Below are positions 1-12,514 of a stretch of DNA of 64,000 nucleotides, piece after piece. Made by a program: the position numbers and the translations under genes. Numbering within the stretch: the stretch's first letter is position 1; each line of letters opens with the position of its first letter. This DNA is from Taenia hydatigena. Lineage: Eukaryota > Platyhelminthes > Cestoda > Cyclophyllidea > Taeniidae. The stretch lies in the NCBI GenBank assembly GCA_036345935.2, contig JADWOT020000002.1, forward strand, positions 21,702,355-21,766,354. The letters run 5' to 3'. Under the pieces are notes generated by a model. That model did not search any database, was not told the origin of the DNA, and saw only the letters and a list, made by a program, of their open reading frames with translations.

Positions 1-3000
1 CGAATGACATCGAAATTGTTCTCAAGCATTATGCTACTCGAGAATAACTATTCCTCTGCATTGAGTTTAATTTGTTTAACAATCCACACTCATTGATTCT
101 CTCGACTTACAGTGGTCATGTTTAGTAGGTCCAGGAGGATACTAGGCGTTTATTTTTCTTTGTCATCGTGGAAAGGTTTCTGTATCGTCATCCCTCCTAC
201 TCGAGTTCTAATCCATTTCTAAAAACTTAAAGACATTTTGCGTGCCATACCACGTCTACAAGCATTGCAAAGGTCTATTAAAATAGATATTTTAGAGCCG
301 GATCCTGTCTTATCTACAACAGTAACACACAGGAGCACTATTATACAAAATGTGGCTTGGATTTTACAGAATTGCTATTTTGAGTCCTCGTCAAAGCATG
401 TTTATCTAGTGGTAGTTAGGCTCGATGATCTCGTAATGCCCACCTCTGCTACGACTTGGACAGTCTGTCATTACTGTCAAGATGGAAGCAGAAAACGTGT
501 TGTAGACTCAGTCAGTGCTAAAATGCTGCACGCCTCCTTATACCTGGTCTGTCATTCTTAAATAAAGTTCACTTCATCTCTGTTCCGCCATCTCTAGAGC
601 GAAGGTACTACCTCAGCTGAATGTGTAGTGCTGCAAGGCAACGTTTACTGAATCTCAACTCTTCTGTTGCACTGATTTTGAGTATATTAAGAACAGGAAG
701 TAAGTCCCTCCTAAGCGAACATGTGACCACGAAGAAAAATTAATTGCAGGATAATTTGCTCCCACGTTCTTTAGATAAATGCAAATCTTACACGAAAAAG
801 CAACACTTTTACAGCAAAGCTGGTGAAACAAGAATTGCTTAAACTCGGCAGTGTTATAGAGGCAAGTGTTGAAAATAAACCACAATCTGGAGCACATCCG
901 TAACCTAAAAGTAGCAATGGGGGATGAATTTTACGACACAAATGATATCAAATCAAGACTTTACAGGACTAAAATCGAGCACATTTATTTGTGAGAATCC
1001 AGGAGTGAGGTCTGCCGGGTTTTGGGCGATGGTCATCCGCATAAATCCTATAATCTCTATTTCGAATCGTGTAAGACTACTGTCGATAGGAAGTTTGTGC
1101 TCTAAAAGCCTAACTTTCTTCGACTAAAACTAGCGCCTGATGGTTTAATGTGGGCATGTGTCACTTGAAACGCATAGACTTTGCACGTGTCTTTATTTCA
1201 GACTTTGTTCTTATCATCAGAAAAGTAGAAAAGCATCCGACTAATCCAAAAGTCGTTGAACAGCAAGGCTTATCAGAACCACTTGTCATCCCATGCCAAA
1301 CCTTCAATTATTTTTAGATAAATAATCCAGGAAATATATTGGAGCCTATTTTTTTCATCATTTTGTCCTCAATTATCACCTATCTAACATCCATAACCAA
1401 ACCGCTTACTCCGTATTTACTGTTTTAGGGCCTTTAAATCCCATATGCTCTATATGTGATTGAATTTAAACTTGGCTGTTGAATGCACTTATGGATAACG
1501 CCAATCATCTTGATAAACATCAGACAGCTCAAACCCTCTTAAACCAAAGTTGACGAGCAAAAAGATTTGCTAATTGTAGTAAAACGGGTTGCGACACCGT
1601 CTCACTTGATTTTAATAGTTTATTTGGGCGCCATGGTGTTTAACTTGCGAAACAGCGCTGACGCTTACTTTTGCAAGGCAGGATTTTTTATTTAGTGGTT
1701 TTCTTATGCAAACACAATGTTTTAATGGACGTATTTTAGTGAGTTCATTACACTAAGTCTAAATTTGTTTACCGCATCCGATTAAACACTAAAAATAAAC
1801 TTTTAATTTATAAACAGGCTAAGCGAAATCATTTTCTCGCACTGGCATGTTGGCACCAGCTAGTTCTATGAGAAAAAAATTGTCCCCGAATTTTGCAAAT
1901 ACTGAATTAACAATGTTTTGATAAAACATATTTGGTCAGATTATAACGCAGCGAGGACAAATTGCCATGAGCAAAGGCAGTCAGTTGTTCCGGGGTGTAG
2001 AATCGCACTTTCATTAGCCTTGGAGCAGTTTTTTGACGAAAGCAGTCGTACACATGGAATTGATCCTTTGGAACACAGCTTACTCTTCATTCTCCCTCAT
2101 GTCATTTCCTATCTCGGGAATTAAGACTTCTCATAACATCATGCTACTCTATGACAAGACTGCATCAAGACTGCATTTTACTGATGGTGAAAACTGAGAG
2201 TAGCCAGGATGGGATCAAGATAGTTGGACGAGGAACTGTTTAGCGAATGATCACATCATCGAATTTCCATGTAATTGTGTGGGCTACATGGTCACGTTCT
2301 GCAATCTTTTTGCCATTTCACGTGTGGATTATGCCATATTTCCACGGTCCAGCATGTTATGCTGTGTCTCATGGAATGAATCATGGCAAACATAAATAGT
2401 TTTGCCACTTACCTATGCAGCATTTGGGTATTGCTATAATTAATTAGGGTGGTACCATCGTTTACCTACGCCTTACAACAAGCCAAAAGTGATATTTCAC
2501 CATCTCGGTGCTTTTGGTGATTCAAAGTATGGACACGGCCAGTGACTGCCCAATTTGTGTTTGGATTCCACCATTGTAAGCCTTTTGAGTCTTTCTTTGC
2601 ACGGTGGCAGTTTAAAGGCATTCGAGAATCACAGGCGAGAAAAGTGTGCTCCCTCATCACTTTTGTCCTTGCAAAATCAGTGACAATTTTAGCACTAATG
2701 GCTATCTCTTACCAATCAAGCTGATTTGGAACAATGATTTCTGAGGATGCGGATACTTTGCTGTCCGAAAATGAATGCTTTAAAGAGGAGTGTGAAAATA
2801 CCGCTGATTCCCGTTTTACACTTAAAAGTCAAAAGTTGTCTTTGCACATTCAGCGCATACTTTTAGACAGGCACAATTTGATAATCAATTAAAATTTATT
2901 TGTCACATACCGTTTTGTGCTTCCGGCTGCACTCGCGTTGTTTTTTGGAATTAACGACTTAGAAGCGACTATGAGTACAGTGGGTGTTGCTCTTGACATT

Positions 3001-3540
3001 TCATGGGCTTCTTTTGAAGCAGATTACCAAGTTTATGCATTTTCTCTTAGCCGTCAATTTTCCTTTAAAAATGAGCTCTCACGCTTTATACAATGTGACA
3101 AAGTTGTCAACATTCGGCAATTGCATTTCATGCTATTTCATAGTCGTGATTCAAAAATAAAAGAGCCTCTGAGTTGGTGGCAGTTAAAGGCTTCAACCCC
3201 TTCGTGCCAGCCTTTTTGTGCACCTTGAATTTGCCTTTGGACATTCGCAAACCTTGGTTTTTCTGCAAAACAAACACTGATCACACATAAGAGATAAAAC
3301 AGCCAAATGCAGTGGCCTTAAGAGGTGGCAAAATACATTGTAGGCACGACCACGTAGAATGCGGTGCACTCATAAAAACAACCTTAAATAGGATTAAGGC
3401 TAAAATGCTGAGATTGAAATATGACCTGCTATTTGCTTTAAGTGGTTGTCCAGACTGGAAAAACTGCTTTGTGCAGAGAAGCCAGTGTCACGCCAATCGG
3501 ACTTCAAAGCACTTGGCTTTAAATGAAACAATGGAACCAG
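1..3540. other. Non-coding DNA left of the broken T1 exon
   Basis: Only short open frames (longest about 103 codons) without recognisable motifs or convincing splice structure. No match to 40-43.5 kb was seen by eye, so the 40 kb duplication does not obviously continue here. If a tandem Shaw copy exists, this would be its first intron. Confidence 0.5.
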
Positions 3541-3545
3541 CACGC

Positions 3546-3829
3546 CTGGCCAGAATCGAATTTCTCAAACCTGCAACACTTCTTCTGTAACAACAAACCA
3601 CGAACATCTGCTGGATAGCCTGAGAGTAATTGAGCATATGGGTGGGCACAGCAAGGTGTCGGTTGAAGAAGTATTCATTGAGAAGGGGATCGCAGCTGAC
3701 AATTGTTTCGGTTAGCCCAGACAACCGAGTAGCAGGGATCTTCTTCAGACTCGTTTCGTGCGTTTCGTGACGAAATCCACCGACATTCAGGATATTGCGA
3801 TTATTGCTGTGACCACAAGTGCTGACCAA
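3546..3829 (-). pseudogene. Broken copy of the Shaw T1 exon
   Basis: The frame on the minus strand reads [16 protein letters not shown], then [16 protein letters not shown] and [15 protein letters not shown]. It clearly aligns with exon 1 of the intact gene from about residue 27 to 87. After LNY the frame is lost, because about 19 bases of the original are replaced by 6 (near 3617-3625), a net loss of 13 nt that also removes the His zinc ligand. In the shifted frame homology resumes (YPADVRG against YPVDVCG) and runs to DSGQ at 3546; there the zinc-ligand Cys is Arg. The donor is GCGTGC where the intact exon has GTGTGT. No ATG is present, and an in-frame TAA lies at 3835-3833. I infer a dead exon of a tandem Shaw copy. 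Any other exons would lie left of the window. Confidence 0.88.
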
Positions 3830-6800
3830 AGGTTACCCTTTTTGGAAGATTGACTTTGCGTCTACTCCGTGATGAACTATAACAAAGCCACAATAAATGT
3901 TCTTATAGTCCAAAACTCTTTAGTTAGACAAGATTTGATTTTAAGTTGGAAATGCAATGCCAAATATTGGTAGGTTTTCCAGACTAATTTTAAATGCATT
4001 TGGCGGTAGTTTATGAAATCATGGACATGACGGGTAAAAACCCATTTAAGCGTGCTACTTAGGTTTACATGCGTTGTTTATTTGAAAGATTAAAACACGC
4101 GAGTTGAGCACAATGAAGTCTGGTTAACCTGATTAAAGGCGATTCGACACTCAATTTCTTTTAAATCAACGCAATTTCATGGTACCTGACCTTTGGTCGA
4201 TTTTGAGAGAAGGATAGAAATTTAACCTCAATCATGTGACTTCCTTAAATGAAGGTTTGTTTTTAGCCGCACTTCTGCCTTTTTTACAAGGGAGGTTCCA
4301 TAAAATGCATATTTGGTCGAGCAGAGTGCCTATGACATTGTTGTACCTTACAGCGCCAAAAGAAGTGTAAAAGCAATTTTTAGTGCCGCAATTGGTGGAC
4401 GAAATTGCATTTTAATTTGTTTGATTTGCATTTTGGGTACAAGTTTAGGATTTTGCGCATATAAACTGGCTACTCCAAACAAGCGTTCACGCTTTAATAA
4501 CAGCACAAATTGAATGAAGAATCGCACAAAAGGCCGATGCTTAGTTGCAGCGGAAGAAACTGCCGCAGTGTTGAGAGAGACTGCTAATTTTGGAGCGTTC
4601 AACAGGGCTCATGGAGCATAAATATGTCAACAGATGTCACTGTACGGCTTTAACGTTTTAAATGTACAAATTCGCTGAAGGTGAGCACACAATGATTGTC
4701 TAAAGTATTTTGCTCATTAAAAAAATACTTTTGAGGCAACAGGAAAATGCATGATTATCTCTTTAATCCCAATCACCCATAATGGTGTCATCTAGGCACC
4801 CGTCGGACCTGCGGCTCTGACTAACGAGCAAGTTGCTTTGAAATGGGAGTAGATGGACGAAAAATCACTAGAAGTTAAGTTGATTTGTTGAAAGTGCCTT
4901 AACGAGCAAGATGATTGGCGCGTCTGCTTCTGGTTAAAATAGCTTTAACTGGTTTGAAAATGAGGAAGCTTATTAGATTTTAATTTTGGTCTAAGAAAGA
5001 GGAAGGAGTTTGAAAGACTAAGGCATAGAACAGCTATTAATCAAGTCTAGCAAATTAGGCAACCTTTTATGCAGAACAAGCACAAAATCAAGTGAATTAT
5101 ACGCTTAAGCATGTCTTTTAGAGCGCTGTATGCAGTCTTTACCGATCAAATTAAATGAAACAGCGAAACCTGTTTCTGTGCAGTAATTCTGAAATGACGG
5201 AGCTCTAAGATTGGTAGACATCCTACCCTACTTAAGCACCAAGAGCGCTGCCGCAAAAGAATCTACAATCTGCGAAAGTCTCTTTGCATTTAAAGCGAGG
5301 TTGTAATAACATCCAGGTTAGAGCTAAATTTAGACCTTGGAGACATGCAGTTATTCTACGTGAAAGGCAAACCTTTACGTCCACCAAATGTGAGTTCGTT
5401 GGGGCAAGGTAGTGGCTGTCCCCTTAACCCTACAAAAAGTATGCATTTTTGTTGTCGACTTAACTACAAATCACAAATGTGCTAAATTTTGTTTTAAAGG
5501 CAAGAAATAAACACAAACTTTTTACTCCCGTCAAGCCTTGAATGAGAACACATGGAAAGCCTGACAGTTTGGCATCTAGGATCAGGAAAATTAATTTCGA
5601 AGAAAAACTAAGAAGGAAATGAAAAATTTTAGCGTTTGGAAAAAGTGGTTTGGCACGTCTTCGTTGAATAGGTTTTCTGTTTGATGCAGGCAGTACTTGA
5701 AAAGACAACCTTAATAATCAGAATAGTTTTAAATATTTAATAAGAGTTGCGACAGAATTATGAGTAGCGTGCCTACTAATAGGCAATCGCACCTCTTTCC
5801 CATTCGTACTTCCAATTCTTGCTAAAAGGCACACATCAAGTTTTCTAACAGTTAAGTACAAGGAATTGGCACAGCGATGAGGAGGAAGAAAGAAATAAAA
5901 ACCATCAAAGGCCCACTTCACTGTTTTGTAAGCTGCACGCGAAACCTTAGTTTTCATTCGGTCAAAACAGTTGCAACGTACTTGAGGCCCGTCAATCGTC
6001 ATTGCGCATCGCTTTGCCGAGTTGATACTCTAGTGCGCTCATTGCTCCATGGAACACTACTGACAAGACTACCAATACATTCCTTACTTGCTGTGACGCA
6101 TAAATTGGCGCTTTTGGATTGAACTGTTGATCAATTTTTTTGAGAGTAGCACTTACCGCTTGACGGCGCGCAAATGGGCAGATCATAGTTGCTTCCAAAT
6201 GTTTTGTTGAATACCTCACTCTACAATGCCATAAGCGACTTTGCCTCTGAAGTCTCTACACTCTGGAGGCATTATTTTACGAGCATTACTTGCCGAATCG
6301 GGACCATTAAAATCAGTGCCAACGCAGATGACATTCTGGTGCATTCTTCTAGTTAGCAATAAATACCTGCAGTTGGGATGTGCAGAGGACTAGTTAATGG
6401 GTCGGAAGTAAGTAATGTTTCTACGAGACAGGCAGAGAAATCGCCATAACCTTTAATATAATTGGGAAACACTGGCTTTCGCCCCACGTCTCCTTAAGCA
6501 GTGACTACTGCCTTTACTTGAAATGGCAAAATCACTGCAGACAACTGGAGGATAAGCAAAAGCTGCTAGGTTCAGGTGAGAATGTTTTTTTCTATTTAGA
6601 ACAAAACGCTTTGAAAGGCTGACAAAAGTGCTAGTAGATCCGCATCTCACCAGGACATATTTGCATGTCGTTTAGGGTGATTAAAAAGTTCTGTAGGAGT
6701 GTCCGTGATTACTTGAGTTTACTAAAAACTCTCCAACAAACTATGACGTATGTGTAGCATGTCTCCTCTTCCAGTTCACGGCATCTGACTAAATTTAATT

Positions 6801-7970
6801 GTGTTGGTGGCTGAGTATTAGGTAGTGAGACAAACTGGAAATCGGGGTGTGTTCTGGGTGAAGGGGTAGCTGCATTATCCGGGCTGTGGCAATGGAGTTT
6901 ATGACAACTGCAGTAGCACTTCATCCTCTGCCACTTACATGGCAAACCCCTGAATGCCCACGAACTGATTCCCTCATCAGGCAATTCCAGCACTAATCAT
7001 TTTTCATTTCCGCTCTAAGTGGACCCTCTTTTGATGCTCCGGGAAAGGATAGCAACAGGAATGATTGCAGAACATTAGAGAAGTCATAAAATGCGAAAAG
7101 TTTAACTGGTGAGCTGAGTGAGAATCGATGTGACCGCTACCTAGCGTTTGGCGCTGCAAGCGGATTCGGGGAGGAAGCACCTAAGTGGCAACAGATCGCA
7201 CCAACATGGGGACACCTTGAATAAACAGAAATTTCCCATTACGATGGACAAGTATGGTGATCAAAGAGCCTCTTAAGGTGATCTCGCATGTAGCTCAAAA
7301 AAGTCATGCGATGAAAGCATGTAGAGGAAAACCTGCTCCAAGCCAGAGGAAAACGTAATGCATTCATGATTAGGCGCTGATTGGCCTTTATTACGAGACT
7401 AGTTCAAGGTGAGTTACCACTAAAAGCAAATCCACAAATTCAATTAACTAACAGCATTAATCTGCACTCCTACTAGGTTGGGACAAATACTTAAAATTCT
7501 TTGAATGTAATCGAATTTGATAGAGTAGAATGAGGTTCGATGACTTGTCTAGCCCTGCGGGTGCACAACTCTTTGCGGTATGCACCTCTATTTTGAGGCG
7601 CGTCCTTTCAGCTATACCAAGGAAGAGCAGTCAACAATCATGCTGGTCAGTATATTTTTTTGAAAAGGATGTTATAAAGCTTAAATTAAAAAGTCATTGT
7701 TGGTGCAATACTACTTATGCCACAATAAGGAACTTTAACAAATACCTTTGCAGTTTTATCGTCAAAAACTGATTCGTTTTTTCAAAGATACTCAAATTCG
7801 TTCGTCAGTATAAACCAGCTACGGTAAGGCCTTCAGTAAACCCAGCGAGTCATTAAGTAGTCATCAAATAAAAGTTATTTGGCATCAGTTAGCATTTTGC
7901 TCGTTTTATGTTGTTCTCTATACACGAACTAGTTCATCCACTTCTATTCTTCCGGAGTTTAAAGTGCCAA
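3546..7970 (+). repeat. Left copy of a diverged direct segmental duplication (partner 43.63-47.87 kb)
   Basis: Homologous patches occur in the same order and orientation as in 43.63-47.87 kb, about 40 kb apart. Besides the T1 exon, these include a 17-base identity at 6391-6407 (TAGTTAATGGGTCGGAA, partner 46557-46573) and CCTCATCAGGCAATTC at 6972-6987 (partner 46872-46887). CTTTTGATGCT near 7028, the TTTGAGGCG region near 7590, and TTTGGCATCAGTTAGCAT near 7880 also have partners. Identity looks like 65-80% in patches, with gaps between. Apart from the pseudo-exon, no gene is seen here. The left limit coincides roughly with the end of the T1 exon; the right limit is blurred and may reach 8.2 kb. 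Confidence 0.8.
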
Positions 7971-10900
7971 TAACAAAAAAACAACTGAACCATGGTGTCA
8001 AAAAGCACACATTAGGTTTTAAGCACAGTTTGCAAAAGACGACCACTTAAGTTGATTTTCGAATTTAGGATGTGACCAATGGCAACTTTAATCACTCAGT
8101 CCTAACTTTTGAGCAAGTTCAAGTTTTGATTGCACTTGAACTTTAAAGCAATGAACTGACTACCCAAGCAGGATTAAATAAAAGTAAAATTTTGTTTGCG
8201 CAAAGTTTGTCTTCATTGTTTTATTATTATTATTTATATGCATTGACGTAAACCCCTAGTTTTGGGCATTTGGCAGTTGGGCCCTCCGGTGTCCAGAAAG
8301 TGACTCATAATTAAATGCTCCGATGATCGCCTGCAACCCATTTTGAATGTCTTACGCAAAACGCTCTTAATTTTGCCGCCAGATAATCAAATACAAAGCA
8401 AAATAAATTAGGTAAATTACTTTACGTACTCCCTACGTGATTGCAGTCAATATGCAAGACTTCTCCCTTTGCTTATTCACCGAGGCTAAGTGACACTTGC
8501 ATCTAACGAGGTTGGAGACTAGCTAGCTAATCCCTTTCCTTAAAATACTTATTGTCTCTGATAGCATAAGATTCCATCATGGCTGTCTGCGTTTATTTGC
8601 TCTCTCTCAGTCGTTCGTTGGTGGTGGCAAAATGCTGGTAGTCGCTACTTTGAAGACTGTGTGTAGTCAAGGAGGAGGAGAAAGGGCGTAGATAGTCTTG
8701 CCATTTCGGCATTACATCATCCAATCTAGTAATTGGCTTTCAGTCCTAACTCGATTTTGCACGCATTATGTTACCCTTGATCAACTTATATAGAGCCCAT
8801 CTGCCTAATAACTTCGACCACTCTAATTTTCACCGTTATTCTTGAAATACGGTGCTAGTAAGAGGAAATTCATGCGATTGCAAACTTTGATCCCCTTGAT
8901 CCCCAGCCAAAGTAGTCCGGATGATCGGAAAATTAGTCCAAAGGTAGTCATTTGTTTTGGAATGCAGTATGTGCTTACCCACCTGCTTTTGAGCTTTTGC
9001 AATGGTAATTGATTGGGTGGTGCGACTGACAACTATTTAAGTTGTTTCCCTTGTTGTTGTGTTCATCATTTTGTAAGCTTTAGCACGTTCGAGGTGGCTT
9101 TATGTGGGATTAGTTAATTCCATTGCGGCAAAGCATTAACTGCAAAGGGCTGCAAGAGCGCTGAACATGTCGATGTATGTAAACAATTCTGGGTGTTAAA
9201 ACACAAAACCATTTTTCTGGGGGCACAGGTGACTTTATTGAATCAAGCCTTTCAGCATCAGGTGCGAAAGGAAAAATAAGTGCATCATTATGGTAGTAAG
9301 CTGTTGTCTCGAATAAGGATTGCTTTGCGAATCCGATTTCATGACTAGTCTGTGAGTGTTTGTGACCTCTATTTCTTAAGCCTTTACATCATCCGACATA
9401 GTGATCAGCTCCCGGTCGTTTTGATTTTGCATGTTTTTTACTATCGGTTGCCAGTGCATGTGACGTTATCCACCCAGTTGCTCTGAAAGCCTTTTATACT
9501 GTCACTCTGAAAATAGCGCTTTGCCATGAGCTAGTGCATATGCGCATGAGCCTGAATGATGCCGGTCTCATAATCAGAGTAGTCAAGGCAACGGAGGTTT
9601 CAAGAAGGGGTAAATCATGTGGACAACTCCTAATAAGATGCTTACTACAATGGCCCATCCAATAACGTTTAGTTTGGCGATGCCACTGTCACCCAAATAT
9701 GTTGTTTTGATGGGTCTCTGCTTGACCCTGTTGCAAATATTGCTGCATTATAAGTGCAGTAAGCAGTAAATGGGAAAAGATGGGGATTATTGACTTCAAA
9801 TTGCCAATATAATATAGTGAGCATGAGCAAGAGCCTAAACTTTTTGATTTTACAAAGTATGGGTATTTCTCTCGAATCGCATCCATCCTTATTGCATCTG
9901 TGAATAAATGTCTATCCAGGCTCATGATAACTGTTTGCACCAGGCTGTTCGTCTGAGGAAATTGAGGTAAAATTAGGCGAACCATCGAGGTAGTAATAAA
10001 TGTTTTACGGACAGTTTTGCATACCGGACTCTGCGACTAGTTGACGGTGAATAACTTAGTTTGCCAAAATAAGCGGATTAACAATAATAATTTTAATTTT
10101 AATTTGTGCCTTGTTTCTTAGCAAATTAGCTTGAACTCATCAGAGCAAATTTTTCTGTATTTGTTAATAGCATAGCTTTGCCACCGATTTAAACTCATCA
10201 TCTATATGAGACAAAGCTAAAAGTGCTATTTTATTCTGAGAAGAAAACGAGTTATCAAGACTCGTTGGTCACGTGACAGATTGTACTACCGAGTAAGGGT
10301 TATGCCTCCTATCCGAAGCGAAGGTGTCAACCGCGTTTATTCAGAAACCCAAACAGGAGTTAAAACCGCATGGTGCGCATTTTGAAGCTCTCTGGTTTTA
10401 ATCGGAAAGTACAAATATCCGCATGCCAATAAATGAGTTCTTGCCCATAAATGTGCTTAATTTTGCACCGAAAATAAAAAGGCTGCTTAAAGTAAGAGAT
10501 ATTCTGTTGACTGATTGGAGCAACTAAAGTCCGAAGCAGAATTATGGCCTTTACCTTTGCACCCTTTCAATCAGTCTTATTTTCTTCAATAACTCCATTC
10601 GCCTAGTGTGTTGTTCGTAAGGAAAAACTGCACACGGGCCTGCTGAGAATGAAAGCAGAATCGTCTTTACAAAACATCAAATTTCCTTGCAATAAACTGT
10701 GATTGACACTTTTTGGAATTTAATGTCTTGATTAGGGCATTTTAGGTCCTGCCTGATTGCTTATGGGAATTAATGCTGCACTATTAACTAATAAAACGAC
10801 ATTTCTGGGTCATTTCGATGAAACAACTTCAAAGGCAGGTCATGTGGTGCCACTGACATGATGCATTGCTGTCAACGTGGCGGGGACGCCTTTCGTTATC

Positions 10901-10920
10901 TTTCATCGTAAACGATGAAA
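10901..10920. repeat. Perfect hairpin, 9-bp arms, 2-nt loop
   Basis: TTTCATCGT at 10901-10909 is the exact reverse complement of ACGATGAAA at 10912-10920. It sits in a locally GC-richer patch. Function unknown; it may be chance. Confidence 0.6.
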
Positions 10921-12002
10921 CAATAGCGTAATTCAGCACCAAATGAAGGGTGGTAGAAAGCGTAAAGCCAGTGGACGGGGTGTACACAAAAGGCGGCTTT
11001 AGGCTTTAATGTGTATCATTTGGCTTCAGCATCATTTGCCTCATAAAACGCCTGTGTGTAGGGTAAGATGACTTGCGTATTCAGAATGCATGGTCAGATG
11101 ATCCACCTATTATCCATCACACACTCCATCAATCGCATACCATTTCGGTTTCTAAAGATTGTGCTTATTTGCCGGTATACTTATTCATGCGTAATAAGAT
11201 TCAGGCGGATGTGCTAATTGTAAAATTAGCTCATGCGATAAGATCAAGTAACAACCGAGACCGAGACTAATTTTGCACATTTCTATCAGGTTTACCGATT
11301 CTTACAGGACAATGCAAAGCAGCATGTTGGAGCACGGCACAATACGAGACCTCCAAAGCATCTCTAAACTAAGGCGTGAAGTTGGCTCATACCGCATCAG
11401 AGGGTAACAGATAATAAAAAAATTAGCCTCCTTCTTATTTACAATCTCGTTCTCAAGTTTGCTTGTACCATTCCGCTTATTCTTTCAACTACCACCACCA
11501 TCACCATCACTATCGATACGGTCTAAATTCAAATTATTTTCCGCAACTCTCGACTGACGCTTCTACTTATCAACACCTCTTCACTGTCCCATTGATAATA
11601 GAACAGAGTGGAATAGATGGAAGCAAGGACTTAAAAGAATTCGGAGTCGAAGAGATTTATTCAGATAAGATTTGCTGAGGAAGGGTCTACATGTGACAGG
11701 ATTAGCAACCACAGGAACGCTACTCACTGTTGGAAGCAAATATTATCGTTTAGAATTGTTCAATTTTTCAGTTGTACGCCTACCATGCAACACGTCTTTA
11801 AAACACTACACTGCAATCGCATAAAGCTTTCACTTATGCAGCAAAATGAACTGACATCTGCCTTCATTAATGATCATGCAGGCTTCCTCACTAAAATGAC
11901 GAATATTTTGTGATATTTTACTTTTATTGTAAAATGAGCTGTTTTAACATGATGCCACATTAATGACTACTTAAATAATTTACAGTATCACACCAGCCAG
12001 AG

Positions 12003-12052
12003 TTTTGCTTCCTCTTCCTCCACTTCTCCTTCTTCATCTTCATTTACAGCTT
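12003..12052. repeat. Pyrimidine-rich low-complexity tract
   Basis: Plus strand is nearly all C and T (CTTCCTCTTCCTCCACTTCT onward). On the minus strand it reads as Glu/Asp codons (EDEEGEVEEEE) in a 23-codon frame from ATG at 12059 to TGA at 11988. More likely a simple-sequence tract than a gene. Confidence 0.5.
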
Positions 12053-12057
12053 TTATC

Positions 12058-12083
12058 ATCTATTTCATGGCAATGAAATAGAT
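12058..12083. repeat. Perfect hairpin, 11-bp arms, 4-nt loop
   Basis: ATCTATTTCAT (12058-12068) and ATGAAATAGAT (12073-12083) are perfect inverted repeats around GGCA. It lies about 180 nt beyond the proposed long-form poly(A) signal, next to a purine-rich tract on the gene's strand. It could be an end-of-transcript structure or a relic of a small inverted-repeat element. Confidence 0.65.
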
Positions 12084-12259
12084 AAAATCCTTGAAATAAT
12101 TACTTAGAAAATCACTTGAGAGAGAAATGGACAAATTATTTGACGACTTAATGCAACCTATCGTGAAATGTATGCTATTGTTTAAATCAGTACCATTTTT
12201 GCCGAAAAACTAATAAATATTGTACACACTAAAAATATTGAATGTTGTTTGGTTTATCT

Positions 12260-12265
12260 TTTATT
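12260..12265 (-). terminator. Poly(A) signal AATAAA for the long Shaw mRNA
   Basis: AATAAA on the coding strand about 90 nt past the TGA of the proposed exon 5. Its spacing supports exon 5 as a terminal exon. It is the last feature of the gene seen before the intergenic DNA on the left. Confidence 0.45.
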
Positions 12266-12353
12266 TGATCATAATAAGTACATGACTAGGCACTTCGGAG
12301 GTCTCCTCTTATCACTTCTTTTACACTTGTTGCCCAATCCTTAGCACCAGACA

Positions 12354-12514
12354 TCATACAAATGCGGAAGATTTTGAGCCGTCTCGACAGACAACCAGAC
12401 TCGGTGGTGATTGGCAATTTGCGTAGACTTCATCATCATCCTCATCGTCAACTGATGTACTGTCATTGTAGATGTCAGGATTCTGTGTTCGATTTGGTAG
12501 AACATGGCTGTTTT
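12354..12514 (-). CDS. Shaw: Probable alternative last exon of the Shaw channel: acidic tail
   Basis: On the minus strand a strong acceptor, a run of pyrimidines ending TTCTTCAG at 12515, is followed by an open frame of 52 codons to TGA at 12356-12354. The acceptor phase (two bases of a codon) fits the one-base overhang left by a donor at 14993/14992 in exon 4. Splicing would replace the last five residues of the short form with Lys and a 52-residue tail, giving 579 residues. The tail holds a dense acidic block, VDDEDDDEVY, followed by a Cys/Ser/Pro stretch, and ends SKSSAFV. AATAAA follows about 90 nt after the stop. No homologue is recognised, and acidic tails vary between species. A donor at AAT G/GTCGTG in exon 4 would also fit the phase. 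RNA evidence is needed to fix the junction. Confidence 0.55.

Larger units (their letters stand above)
7971..12259. other. Intergenic DNA downstream of the Shaw gene
   Basis: No supported gene. The contents are a short TTA run near 8220-8236, a perfect hairpin at 10901-10920, a CAC/CAT-rich stretch near 11490-11508 that gives a run of six His codons in a 71-codon open frame, a pyrimidine-rich tract at 12003-12052, and a hairpin at 12058-12083. Confidence 0.5.

Noticed and set aside
11463..11678. Frame with six consecutive His codons
   Set aside because: The run comes from a CAC/CAT simple-sequence stretch, and the rest of the frame has no coding support.
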